From the NCBI GenBank assembly GCA_029551925.1, contig JAKPEO010000103.1:47704-111703 (forward strand): a DNA stretch of 64,000 nucleotides, written 5' to 3'. The notes beneath the pieces are model-generated. The model had not been told where the DNA came from. It made no database searches and was given only the letters and a program-made list of their open reading frames with translations. Below, piece by piece: positions 19,901-29,229 of the stretch. The position numbers and the translations under genes were made by a program. Position 1 is the first letter of the stretch; every line of letters begins with the position of its first letter. This DNA comes from a bacterium. GTDB taxonomy: Bacteria; JAGOBX01.

Positions 19901-21879
19901 TTTTTCTGACCCTGCATTTTTTTTATTAAATCTCTTAATTCAGCGGCATATTCAAAATTTAATGCTTTTGACGCTTTTAGCATTTCTTCATATAATTCTG
20001 TTATTAATTCTGTTGATGCGTTGTCGCCAGTAATTTGTTCTTTTATTTTTGTTTGAACAATATTTTCAACTTTATCTAATTTCAATAATTTTGATTCTTC
20101 GAATATCGCGCGTTTTACTGATTCTGGTTTGATATTGTGTTTTTTATTATATTCTAATTGTTTTTTTCTACGCCGATTTGTTTCGTCAATAGCGTATTTC
20201 ATTGATTTAGTAAGTTTATTAGCATACATTATAACTCTGCCATTGACATTGCGCGCCGCACGGCCTGAAACCTGAATGAGCGACCGTTCGCTACGCAGAA
20301 ACCCCTCCTTATCAGCGTCAAGTATCGCGACTAACGCCACTTCTGGCAAGTCTAATCCTTCACGTAATAAATTAATTCCGACAAGCGCATCAAATTCGCC
20401 TTTTCTTAATGAATATAAAATTTTCACTCTATCAAGTGTATCAATTTTCGAATGCAAATATTGCACGCGAATATCCATTTTTCGCAGATATTCTGTTAAT
20501 TGTTCAGCCATTTTGATTGTTAGAGTTGTCACTAATACGCGCTCGTTGTTTTCTACTACTTTATTAATTTCATTGATTACATCGTCAATTTGATTATCCG
20601 CCGGTTTGACGATAATTTCAGGATCAACTAAACCAGTAGGTCTAATAATTTGTTCTACTACTTCAAAACTCCGCGATATTTCATATTCTGCGGGAGTAGC
20701 TGAAACATACAATACATTTTTTAATTTGCTATTAAATTCATCAAATTTTAATGGTCTGTTATCTAATGCCGACGGCAATCTAAAACCAAAATCTACTAAT
20801 GTCTTTTTGCGTGAATAATCGCCGTTATACATCCCGCGAATCTGCGGAATTGAAACATGAGATTCGTCGATAATAGTAAGAAAATCGTCCGGGAAATAAT
20901 CGAATAATGTATAAGGAGTAGAGCCGGCTGGTCTGCCGGATAAATGCCGCGAATAATTTTCAATGCCATTGCAGTATGCCATTTCTTTAAGCATTTCCAA
21001 ATCGTATTCTGTTCGCTGTCTAATACGTTGCGCTTCTAAATATTTATGCTGTTTCATAAAAAATTCTACTTGCTCATCTAATTCTTTTTTTATTGCTTCA
21101 AGCGCCTCATCGAATTTTTCAGGAGTAGTCATAAAATGTTTTGCAGGGAAAATAAATTCTTCATTTAATTCAGAAATTATTTTTTTATCTGTTATATCTA
21201 ATTCCTGAATTTTTTCGATGGTATCACCCCAAAATTGTATGCGGATACAAGCTCTGCGATACGCCAAATAAATTTCAATAATATCTCCTAATATTCTGAA
21301 TGTGCCGCGGTCAGGCGCTAGATCATTTCTACTGTATTGCATTGTCACTAATTGATTAGCGAGTTTTTTGCGGTCTATATCTTTGCCTATTTTTAAATGT
21401 AAAACCTGCCGTTCATAATCTACCGGCGAGCCCAAGCCGTAAATACACGATACTGACGCTACGATAATAGTATCGCTCCGCGATAATAATGATGATGTGG
21501 CGGATAATCGCAATCTATCTATTTCTTCATTTATATCAGAATCTTTTTCAATATAAGTATCAGTTGCCGGAATATATGCTTCCGGCTGATAATAATCGTA
21601 AAATGACACAAAAAACTCAACTGCATTTTCAGGAAAAAATTGTCTGAATTCTTCGTATAATTGCGCGGCTAATGTTTTATTATGCGAAATAATGATTGTC
21701 GGTCTATTGATATTTGCGATTATATTAGCCATTGTAAAGGTTTTACCGCTGCCAGTAACACCTAATAATGTATTCTCTCTTTTATTTTTTAAAAAATTAT
21801 TTGTTAATCGTTCTATTGCTTGCGGTTGATCGCCGCGCGGTTTGTATTCTGATACGAGTTTAAATTTATTTTGCCGCAT
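19897..21879 (-). CDS. uvrB: Excinuclease ABC subunit B
   Basis: YKPRGDQPQAIERL, LLGVTGSGKTFTMANII, FVSFYDYYQPEAYIP, GINLLREGLDLPEVALVAILDADKEGFLRSERSLIQ, C-terminal UVR motif. Confidence 0.98.
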   Translation of the reverse strand: MRQNKFKLVSEYKPRGDQPQAIERLTNNFLKNKRENTLLGVTGSGKTFTMANIIANINRPTIIISHNKTLAAQLYEEFRQFFPENAVEFFVSFYDYYQPEAYIPATDTYIEKDSDINEEIDRLRLSATSSLLSRSDTIIVASVSCIYGLGSPVDYERQVLHLKIGKDIDRKKLANQLVTMQYSRNDLAPDRGTFRILGDIIEIYLAYRRACIRIQFWGDTIEKIQELDITDKKIISELNEEFIFPAKHFMTTPEKFDEALEAIKKELDEQVEFFMKQHKYLEAQRIRQRTEYDLEMLKEMAYCNGIENYSRHLSGRPAGSTPYTLFDYFPDDFLTIIDESHVSIPQIRGMYNGDYSRKKTLVDFGFRLPSALDNRPLKFDEFNSKLKNVLYVSATPAEYEISRSFEVVEQIIRPTGLVDPEIIVKPADNQIDDVINEINKVVENNERVLVTTLTIKMAEQLTEYLRKMDIRVQYLHSKIDTLDRVKILYSLRKGEFDALVGINLLREGLDLPEVALVAILDADKEGFLRSERSLIQVSGRAARNVNGRVIMYANKLTKSMKYAIDETNRRRKKQLEYNKKHNIKPESVKRAIFEESKLLKLDKVENIVQTKIKEQITGDNASTELITELYEEMLKASKALNFEYAAELRDLIKKMQGQKK

Positions 21880-21891
21880 AATTTCAAGAAT

Positions 21892-22656
21892 TTAAAAATA
21901 CATCATTATTCGTGTTAGAAAAAAATTTGCAATTAGTATAACTATAAATGAGATAACGACTGTCATAGTAGTAGATTTTCCAACTTCTTCTGACCCGCCG
22001 GTTGTGCGTAAACCATAATAGCAACTTATCAATGAAATTAAAAAACCGAAAGTCAGCGCTTTGATAATATTAGAGACAATGTCAACAGTTTCAACAAAAG
22101 CTAAAAACGAATCAAAAAAATTTTCTAAACTTATATTGTAATAAATGTAAGATATAAACGCGCCGCCCATAAATCCGACAAAATCAGTGTAAATTACTAA
22201 TACAAGCGTTGACAATGTGCAAGCGATAAAACGCGGCATAATGAGATAATTAAAAACATCTATGCCCATTATATTAATAGCGTCTATTTCTTCTGATACT
22301 TTCATTGTGCCTAATTCCGCAGTAATAGAAGAACCGACTTTGCCAGCGATTAATACTGCTGTCTGCACAGGCGCTAATTCTTTTAATAGCGACAGTCCGA
22401 CAATCGCGCCTAATAAATTAGTTAAATTAAAGCGTTCGAGTTGATAGCCGGATTGCAGCGCGAGCACCAGCCCGACAAAAAACGACATAATAACAGTTAT
22501 CATTGTAGTCTCTACGCCCATTCTAACAAAATGAGTCATTAGAGATTTAAAGCGTTTGCGAAAATTGTAGAATGACAGCAGTATATCTTTTAACATTATC
22601 AGCATATCGCCGCTTATAAAACAAAAATTACAAACTTTTTCTTTTAGCATGTCCAT
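21892..22656 (-). CDS. MlaE/YrbE family ABC permease
   Basis: FFVGLVLALQSGYQLERF, LAPVQTAVLIAGKVGSSITAELGTMKVSEEIDAINIMGIDVFNYLIMPR, TTGGSEEVGKSTT. Confidence 0.93.
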   Translation of the reverse strand: MDMLKEKVCNFCFISGDMLIMLKDILLSFYNFRKRFKSLMTHFVRMGVETTMITVIMSFFVGLVLALQSGYQLERFNLTNLLGAIVGLSLLKELAPVQTAVLIAGKVGSSITAELGTMKVSEEIDAINIMGIDVFNYLIMPRFIACTLSTLVLVIYTDFVGFMGGAFISYIYYNISLENFFDSFLAFVETVDIVSNIIKALTFGFLISLISCYYGLRTTGGSEEVGKSTTMTVVISFIVILIANFFLTRIMMYF

Positions 22657-22663
22657 AGATTGT

Positions 22664-24046
22664 TTAAATTTTAAATTTAATTAATCCGCAAAATAATTTT
22701 ATTTGTCGCTCTTCTAAATATGTGTCTGTTTTTTCTATACTTAATACCGGAAAAATTGAAAATTTAATTTTATTTTCTTCTTTTTTATAACGCAAAATAT
22801 TAAACAAAAAGTTTATATCAAAATCATTATTTTGTCTATAATAATTTAAAATGCGCCAATATCTCGCGTAATTTTTTTCAATAGAAGTATCTTTTAAAAA
22901 TAAATCCAAACCTAAAACATTGAGTTGCTTGACATTTTGCGCAGTATGCGAATATTTATAAATCGGAAAAAATTGATGTATTAACTCATCATTTGATTTG
23001 CGGTATTTATAAATCGGCAAGATGTATAATTCTGATTTGTTTTCTGACGGATCATTAGTTTTTTTTATCAACGGATATATTAAATCTAAATTTGTTTTAT
23101 TATTTTTTTTAGTGTGATTGTATACAAAAAACAAAATTGAATTTTTGGAATAGTTATTTGAATGGATTCGCTCGTATAATGGAAAAAAACTAAAATATTC
23201 GTTCGGCGCATTTACTTTATATTTTAAGATAGGGTATAGATAAGATTTGTATTCCGCGTCAGGTCTGCGTTCAACTGCATACAGCGGAAAAATATACTGC
23301 GATTTTAAAGATACTATTTCATTTTGTTTGTTTTTTGTTTGAAGTTCAGACGATTTATAAAAAGGCCAAAGAATAGAGCGCTCTTGATAATCTATGCGGC
23401 GTTCATTGGCGTAAAACGGAAATAATTTGAAATAATGATAATTCGGATTATTATTGCTATATGCAAAAATAGGATAAAGATAATGGTTGATCTCTGTTTG
23501 TTTATAGCGCGTTTTCATATAAATCGGAAGCATTATAAATTTTATTTCATCTTTGCCTAATCTACCGCGGATATTGCCAAATAGCGGCAAAACCGCAAAA
23601 TAATCGCCTTCTTTGGTATCTTTGCCTTTTGAAATATTCGGAAAAATAAACCAATCTTTATCTATATGATTTTGGTCTTGATGTCCTTTGTAATTTGTAT
23701 ATTTGAAAAGCCATAATAATTGATAGTCTTCTTTATATTCATTATCAATATAAGAAAACAGCGGATACGCTAATTCCAAAATTTTTGAATTAGCGTATTT
23801 TTCAGAACGATAAAGCGGCAGTCTGATTTCAGAATTTTCAATGTATTTTTCAGTTAGCGGATTCAAAATTTTTTCGTAATTATCAGTTTTTTCATATATA
23901 AAACCGTAATCGTAATTTTGATTTTCTGCAGGCGCTACCGCCGCTCGCAAAAATAAGGATGCAAAAACAATTAATAGCCAAATAAATTTTTTATTCATTA
24001 TTTGAAAAAGCAAAATAGAACAATAAAATAAAAAACTATATTTCAA
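22664..24046 (-). CDS. Uncharacterised exported repeat protein with recurring [F/Y/L]P[I/L/F][F/Y] motifs
   Basis: Signal-like N-terminus; YPLFSY, LPLFGN, LPIYMK, YPIFAY, FPFYAN, WPFYKS, FPLYAV, YPILKY, FPLYER, YPLIKK, LPIYKY, FPIYKY, FPVLSI at roughly 18-25 aa spacing. Confidence 0.7.
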   Translation of the reverse strand: MKYSFLFYCSILLFQIMNKKFIWLLIVFASLFLRAAVAPAENQNYDYGFIYEKTDNYEKILNPLTEKYIENSEIRLPLYRSEKYANSKILELAYPLFSYIDNEYKEDYQLLWLFKYTNYKGHQDQNHIDKDWFIFPNISKGKDTKEGDYFAVLPLFGNIRGRLGKDEIKFIMLPIYMKTRYKQTEINHYLYPIFAYSNNNPNYHYFKLFPFYANERRIDYQERSILWPFYKSSELQTKNKQNEIVSLKSQYIFPLYAVERRPDAEYKSYLYPILKYKVNAPNEYFSFFPLYERIHSNNYSKNSILFFVYNHTKKNNKTNLDLIYPLIKKTNDPSENKSELYILPIYKYRKSNDELIHQFFPIYKYSHTAQNVKQLNVLGLDLFLKDTSIEKNYARYWRILNYYRQNNDFDINFLFNILRYKKEENKIKFSIFPVLSIEKTDTYLEERQIKLFCGLIKFKI

Positions 24047-24137
24047 ATAAGATTTTTTGTCAATAAAATTTGTTTGACTAAATTAAGATAATGAAGTAAA
24101 ATATTAATTTTTAAATAAATATTTGAATTAGGAAATT

Positions 24138-24320
24138 ATGGTTAAATTGACAGAGAAACAAAAAAATTTGATATATGTTATTCTATTTATAATTATTAGT
24201 ATTGGCTGGATTAAAAAAATTTATAATTTATATAGATTAAATCTTAAAAACCGTTGCGTTATTAATATAGACAAAAATAAAATATTAGAACAACAAAAAA
24301 ATATAGAAAGCAAAGAATGA
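24138..24320 (+). CDS. Small single-TM protein
   Basis: 60 aa; AGGAAATT ribosome-binding-like site; one TM helix; overlaps the next start by 4 nt. Confidence 0.55.
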   Translation: MVKLTEKQKNLIYVILFIIISIGWIKKIYNLYRLNLKNRCVINIDKNKILEQQKNIESKE

Positions 24321-26509
24321 AAAAATTAAGATTCAGATTATTAATTCTATTAATATTTTTTTATATAATTTCGCTGTTAGCGGAAATAAAAATATCTAAA
24401 AATTTATATATTGATAAAGAAAAATTATCAAAAAATTTTCAACAAATCAAAATAGAGATTACAACAGAGACAGTCAATACACTTGGCAAATACGACGGAT
24501 TGATTGTTAAAGTATTAGATTATTCAGAAAACGAAAAACTCACAGCGACTGCGTTAGTGAATTTATACGGTATTGGTTTTATTTTTGATAATGATGAGGA
24601 CGGCTTTAAAATAAACAGTGAATTCAAAGAATATTTGAAAAACAATATAGTGGGTAAAACATTGAATTTATATTATTCTTCGCCGGAAAGTGTAAGAATT
24701 TTAAATCTAAAAAAATATGGATTTATCACTAATATCAGCGATGCTGTGATTTTAGATTTAGATGATATTGCGTTAAACATTGAATTTTTGAAATACGGTT
24801 TTGTTGATTATATTTATCCGATAGATAATTATAGATTTTTACGCAAAAACTCGTGGAAATATGAATATATTTATAGTTTTAATAATAATCTTGGATACTG
24901 GTCTGAAATTTACGGAGCTAAACAATTAATAAATGAAGAAGAAAACAAAATAATTGAAGATACAATCAAAAATTTTGTGATAATGACAAGAGACACGGAA
25001 CGCACAGATAAAGATTTATTAGATTATGTTGTCAAACTTTACGAGCAAATAAAGAAACAAGGCAGAACGCGTTATAAACATAAATTTTTTGATATGCTCT
25101 GCAAATTTATAGATGATTCTATATTTTTAAAAGTTGCCGAAGGCGAAAAAAAAATCAATCGTTATCAGCGTTATTATTTTTATATAAAATTAAAGAAAAT
25201 ATTAGAAGATAAGGATTTTACAGAGTTTAAGAATTTTTTAGAAGATTATTATCCGGTGTTAAATCAAAAAATATCAGAATCTAAAAAAGATTTTCAGACA
25301 GTAAAAATAGAGATACAGAAAAAGCAATTATTTGACGAATTAATGGCAAAAGCGGACGATATATTAGAAAATACTGCGATGACAGACGAACGATACCGTG
25401 TAAAAATCAAGCGCGCGATTGACAATTATACAAAAGCATTAGAACTGACAGACGAAAAAGCGCCGATATACTCAAAGATATATCGCGCCTATATAAAAAT
25501 ACACGATAGTTATACAAAAAATCTGCAATATAAAATGATAGCATTGCAAGAAGCGGAAAAATATAGAATGTATGCGAATAGCGACATTGATAATTATAAA
25601 AAATTCGAGCAGTTAGAGAGTGGCGAGACAATCAAGCAAGTAGAAAGATTATTAGCAGAAGCCGGTCAATATTATAATTTGATTTTAGAGCCGACAGATG
25701 AAAATTCCAAAAAATGTTTTGATTATTATTCCAAAGCAATAGAAAAATCGCCGAAATACGAATATTCTTATATTAAGTTAGCGGCTTATTATTTGAAATT
25801 GTATAATATTGCCAAAGACGAGAATCAAAAAAATGATTATGCTTTAAAATATAAAAAAACATTTAGCGATTATTATACGCTGCTGACAAATGATAAGCAG
25901 CGCGCTGAAGAATTAGCGGAATTGGAATTATTAACGCTTATCACTGACCGAGTAAATGAATTATTGATATTGAGCCGCAGATATATAGATAAATTAGAGA
26001 CAGATTTCGAAAATGCTAAACATAAGTGTTTATCGGCTTTGAATAATCTTTATAAACTATCAAAATACAATGAAACTATTTACGAATTGTATTTTGAATT
26101 TTATAATAAAATATTGCCGAAATCCAATGATTATCGCGGCGCGAGCAATTATTTTAAAAGTTATGCAGATATTTATAAAAATTATCTTATATATATCAAA
26201 AAATTCGACAATGATAGCGCTTATAAAAAAAGTTTAGAGTTCATTTATGATAAATATATTAATACGGCGAATGATTGGATACAAAAATATGACGAAAGTT
26301 CAGACATCAAATTATCATTAATATCCGGAATATTGAAAGATGCGCAGATACTGCTGCCTGAAAATATACGGGCATATAGATTAGAAAATGATTTATATAA
26401 AATTTGCGCAAAAAAAGCCGAGACAGAAGAATTGAAAAAAACATTTTTAGAAAAATCAAAAAAAATAATGGACGATTATTATTTTATAATTTCTCAAAAA
26501 AAATATTGA
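24317..26509 (+). CDS. Exported protein with possible degenerate SNase-like N-terminal domain and TPR-like helical repeats
   Basis: Signal peptide; ALVNLYGIGF...LKNNIVGKTLNLYY...NIEFLKYGFVDYI resembles an SNase layout; C-terminal helical repeats. Confidence 0.5.
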   Translation: MKKLRFRLLILLIFFYIISLLAEIKISKNLYIDKEKLSKNFQQIKIEITTETVNTLGKYDGLIVKVLDYSENEKLTATALVNLYGIGFIFDNDEDGFKINSEFKEYLKNNIVGKTLNLYYSSPESVRILNLKKYGFITNISDAVILDLDDIALNIEFLKYGFVDYIYPIDNYRFLRKNSWKYEYIYSFNNNLGYWSEIYGAKQLINEEENKIIEDTIKNFVIMTRDTERTDKDLLDYVVKLYEQIKKQGRTRYKHKFFDMLCKFIDDSIFLKVAEGEKKINRYQRYYFYIKLKKILEDKDFTEFKNFLEDYYPVLNQKISESKKDFQTVKIEIQKKQLFDELMAKADDILENTAMTDERYRVKIKRAIDNYTKALELTDEKAPIYSKIYRAYIKIHDSYTKNLQYKMIALQEAEKYRMYANSDIDNYKKFEQLESGETIKQVERLLAEAGQYYNLILEPTDENSKKCFDYYSKAIEKSPKYEYSYIKLAAYYLKLYNIAKDENQKNDYALKYKKTFSDYYTLLTNDKQRAEELAELELLTLITDRVNELLILSRRYIDKLETDFENAKHKCLSALNNLYKLSKYNETIYELYFEFYNKILPKSNDYRGASNYFKSYADIYKNYLIYIKKFDNDSAYKKSLEFIYDKYINTANDWIQKYDESSDIKLSLISGILKDAQILLPENIRAYRLENDLYKICAKKAETEELKKTFLEKSKKIMDDYYFIISQKKY

Positions 26510-26565
26510 CTAAAAACAATAAATTGTTAATATTAATCTCTAATTTTATTTAAGGTTGAGGAACT

Positions 26566-27552
26566 ATGGAAAACAAAGAATTTCATAAAATAGAATTAAA
26601 TATACCAAAAATTACGCCGATGGTAAAATTGCTTATCATCGTTAATGTTTTGATATTTTTTATAGACCATATTTTCGGAATTTTAGGAATAGCGGACAAA
26701 TTAATCTGGGAATTTAACAGCATTATTAAATATTTTGAATTCTGGCGATTGATGACTTATTCTTTTGTTCATCTTGAATTGACTGCGCTGCTTATTAATA
26801 TGCTGGTGTTGTGGCTGTTTGGCAGCGAACTTGAAAATAAATGGGGCGGCAATTTCTTTTTGAAATATTATTTTGGCACAATTCTATTAACCGGCTTGGC
26901 TGCGTTGCCATTTGCAGCGATTAGTTATAATTATCCGCTTTGGGGCGCAAATGCTGCGGCATTAAGTTTATTAGCAGCTTATGCTGTGAATTATCCAGAT
27001 ATGATAGTTTATTTTATGTTTGTCATTCCGATGAAAATTAAATGGCTTGTGTGCTTAATAGCGGGGATAAATATTTTAACTATCAAACCTGCGCAGCCGC
27101 AAAATTTAATGTATTTATCGCATTTATCAGGAATAATTTTTGGATTAATTATTTTAAAAGTAGCAATTTTTATTGATACAATTAAATTTACTTTTTTCAC
27201 AAAAAATATATTCAAAGAAAATCTCAAAAGACATAAGAAAAATCAAATTTACAAAAAAGATAATGAAGGCGTAAAGGTTTATTCAATTACGGATTTTAAA
27301 TCTATGTCAATTGATAAGCAAGATAAACATAATAATAATATTAAAATAATTAAATCCACGCCGGCAAATAAATCTCCGGAAAAACAAATTGAACAACAGG
27401 AAAATATGGATTTACATAAAAAAGTAGATGATATTTTAGATAAAATCAATAAGAATGGTATGGAGAGTTTAAATGCCGAAGAGCACGCTATTCTGAAAAG
27501 CGCGAGTAATTTATTAAAAAAACAGTATCTTGACCAAAACAATAAAAAATAA
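26566..27552 (+). CDS. Rhomboid-family membrane protein lacking the catalytic serine
   Basis: WRLMTYSFVHLELTALLINMLVLWLFGSELE...YPLWGANAAALSLLAAYA...YLSHLSGIIFGLI; the GxSG motif is replaced by GANA. Confidence 0.8.
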   Translation: MENKEFHKIELNIPKITPMVKLLIIVNVLIFFIDHIFGILGIADKLIWEFNSIIKYFEFWRLMTYSFVHLELTALLINMLVLWLFGSELENKWGGNFFLKYYFGTILLTGLAALPFAAISYNYPLWGANAAALSLLAAYAVNYPDMIVYFMFVIPMKIKWLVCLIAGINILTIKPAQPQNLMYLSHLSGIIFGLIILKVAIFIDTIKFTFFTKNIFKENLKRHKKNQIYKKDNEGVKVYSITDFKSMSIDKQDKHNNNIKIIKSTPANKSPEKQIEQQENMDLHKKVDDILDKINKNGMESLNAEEHAILKSASNLLKKQYLDQNNKK

Positions 27553-27556
27553 CAAT

Positions 27557-28351
27557 ATGAGCGACACACGGGCAATAGGAATATTCGATTCAGGATTAGG
27601 CGGTTTAACAGTAGTCAAACGTGTGCGAGAAATTTTACCCAACGAGAATATAATTTATTTTGGCGATACGGCACGGCTGCCCTACGGCAGTAAATCCCGC
27701 AAAAAGATAATAGAATTTTCTATAGAAAACACAAATTTTTTATTATCCCATAATGTTAAAATAATCGTAGTTGCGTGCAATACATCAACAGCTGTGGCAT
27801 TATATGAAATACGAAAAATGACTAATATTCCTGTAATCGGAGTAATAGCGCCCGGCGCTCGTGCTGCGGTGGCGTTCACAAAAAATAATAAAATCGGAGT
27901 AATTGGCACAGCTGGTACAATCAATAGCGAAGAATATACAAAACATATACTTGAACTAAATGATAAAATAAAAGTATATTCGCAAGCGTGCGGATTATTT
28001 GTGCCGATAGTTGAAGAGGGCTGGATAGATAAAGAGATAACTAATCATATAATTGCAGAATATCTTATGCCTTTGAAAATCGCAGGGATTGATACAATCA
28101 TTTTAGGGTGCACGCATTATCCACTATTAAAAAATGGCATAGCAAATTTTTTTGAAAACAAGATTAATATTGTAGATTCAGCTGAAAGTTGTGCTGCGGC
28201 AGTAAAAGAAAAATTGGCTGAATTGAATATATTAAATTCATCGGCTGCGCGCGGTACCGCAACATTTTTTGTTAGCGATACGCCCGCGAAATTTTCAGAA
28301 ATTGGCTCACGATTTTTAGACGAAGAATTTTCTGCAATAAAAGTAGTATAA
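27557..28351 (+). CDS. murI: Glutamate racemase
   Basis: IGIFDSGLGGLTVVKRVREILPNENIIYFGDTARLPYGSKS, VVACNTSTAVAL, LGCTHYPLL. ATG at 27557 preferred over the 27530 track start. Confidence 0.97.
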   Translation: MSDTRAIGIFDSGLGGLTVVKRVREILPNENIIYFGDTARLPYGSKSRKKIIEFSIENTNFLLSHNVKIIVVACNTSTAVALYEIRKMTNIPVIGVIAPGARAAVAFTKNNKIGVIGTAGTINSEEYTKHILELNDKIKVYSQACGLFVPIVEEGWIDKEITNHIIAEYLMPLKIAGIDTIILGCTHYPLLKNGIANFFENKINIVDSAESCAAAVKEKLAELNILNSSAARGTATFFVSDTPAKFSEIGSRFLDEEFSAIKVV

Positions 28352-28373
28352 TTTTTTTTAGGAGTGGTTAGAA

Positions 28374-29210
28374 ATGAAATTAGCGCAAAATAATAAAATA
28401 TTAGTAATCTGCGCATTAATTATTTTTTTACTACTAACAATAAAGATTTTGAATAATGCCGCAATTTCCGATGAATTGGATATGGACGCATTCGCCGAAG
28501 AATTCGAGCGAACAGACAATCAAAGCGCTGATACTATTTCAAGAATAGAAATAGAATTATCCGTTGAAATGAAATTAAATGTATTTTATAATCAATTTAA
28601 AAATAATAAAGATGATTACGCAAAATTCGATGCTATTTATAATGCTGCGACAGACCTAAAAGAAAACTGCAAACCATTGTATAAATACATTTTATCCGAA
28701 AGCGAAAGCAAATACAAAATAGAAGTTTTAAAAACAGTTAATAAATACAAATTTCAATTTGCAGATTTAATAATAGCAGCGCTTGACGATAAAGACGAAA
28801 CAGTAATTATTCGCGCAATCGAGGCGTCTATTAATTTAGATAAAAAAGATAAAATAGCAGTAATTGATAAATGTTTCAAAATGCGTAAAGAAAATATTTT
28901 AGCGCATCTATTGCCAATTTTATTTAATGCTCCGGAAGAATACAAACCTTATATTCGCAGAATTTTATTAAGCGAAAATTTGGAGTTGAAATTAACCGGT
29001 TATAAGTATTTAATCAATATTGCGCCTAAATTATTTGAACTTGTATGTTTAGGTATGTTTGACGATGATGCCGAGATTAATAGATTTGTCTTGGCTAATT
29101 ACAAATTATATCCTGAAAAAGGCAGGCAGTTAATTTATTACGGATTAAAATCTGATAAAAAGACCGTCGTAGAATATGCAAAGGCATTATTAAAAGAACT
29201 TCGCGATTAA
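28374..29210 (+). CDS. Exported/anchored HEAT-like repeat protein
   Basis: N-terminal TM; helical repeats such as ADLIIAALDDKDETVIIRAIEASINLDKK. Confidence 0.5.
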   Translation: MKLAQNNKILVICALIIFLLLTIKILNNAAISDELDMDAFAEEFERTDNQSADTISRIEIELSVEMKLNVFYNQFKNNKDDYAKFDAIYNAATDLKENCKPLYKYILSESESKYKIEVLKTVNKYKFQFADLIIAALDDKDETVIIRAIEASINLDKKDKIAVIDKCFKMRKENILAHLLPILFNAPEEYKPYIRRILLSENLELKLTGYKYLINIAPKLFELVCLGMFDDDAEINRFVLANYKLYPEKGRQLIYYGLKSDKKTVVEYAKALLKELRD

Positions 29211-29229
29211 ATTTATAAAAGGGAAAAAT

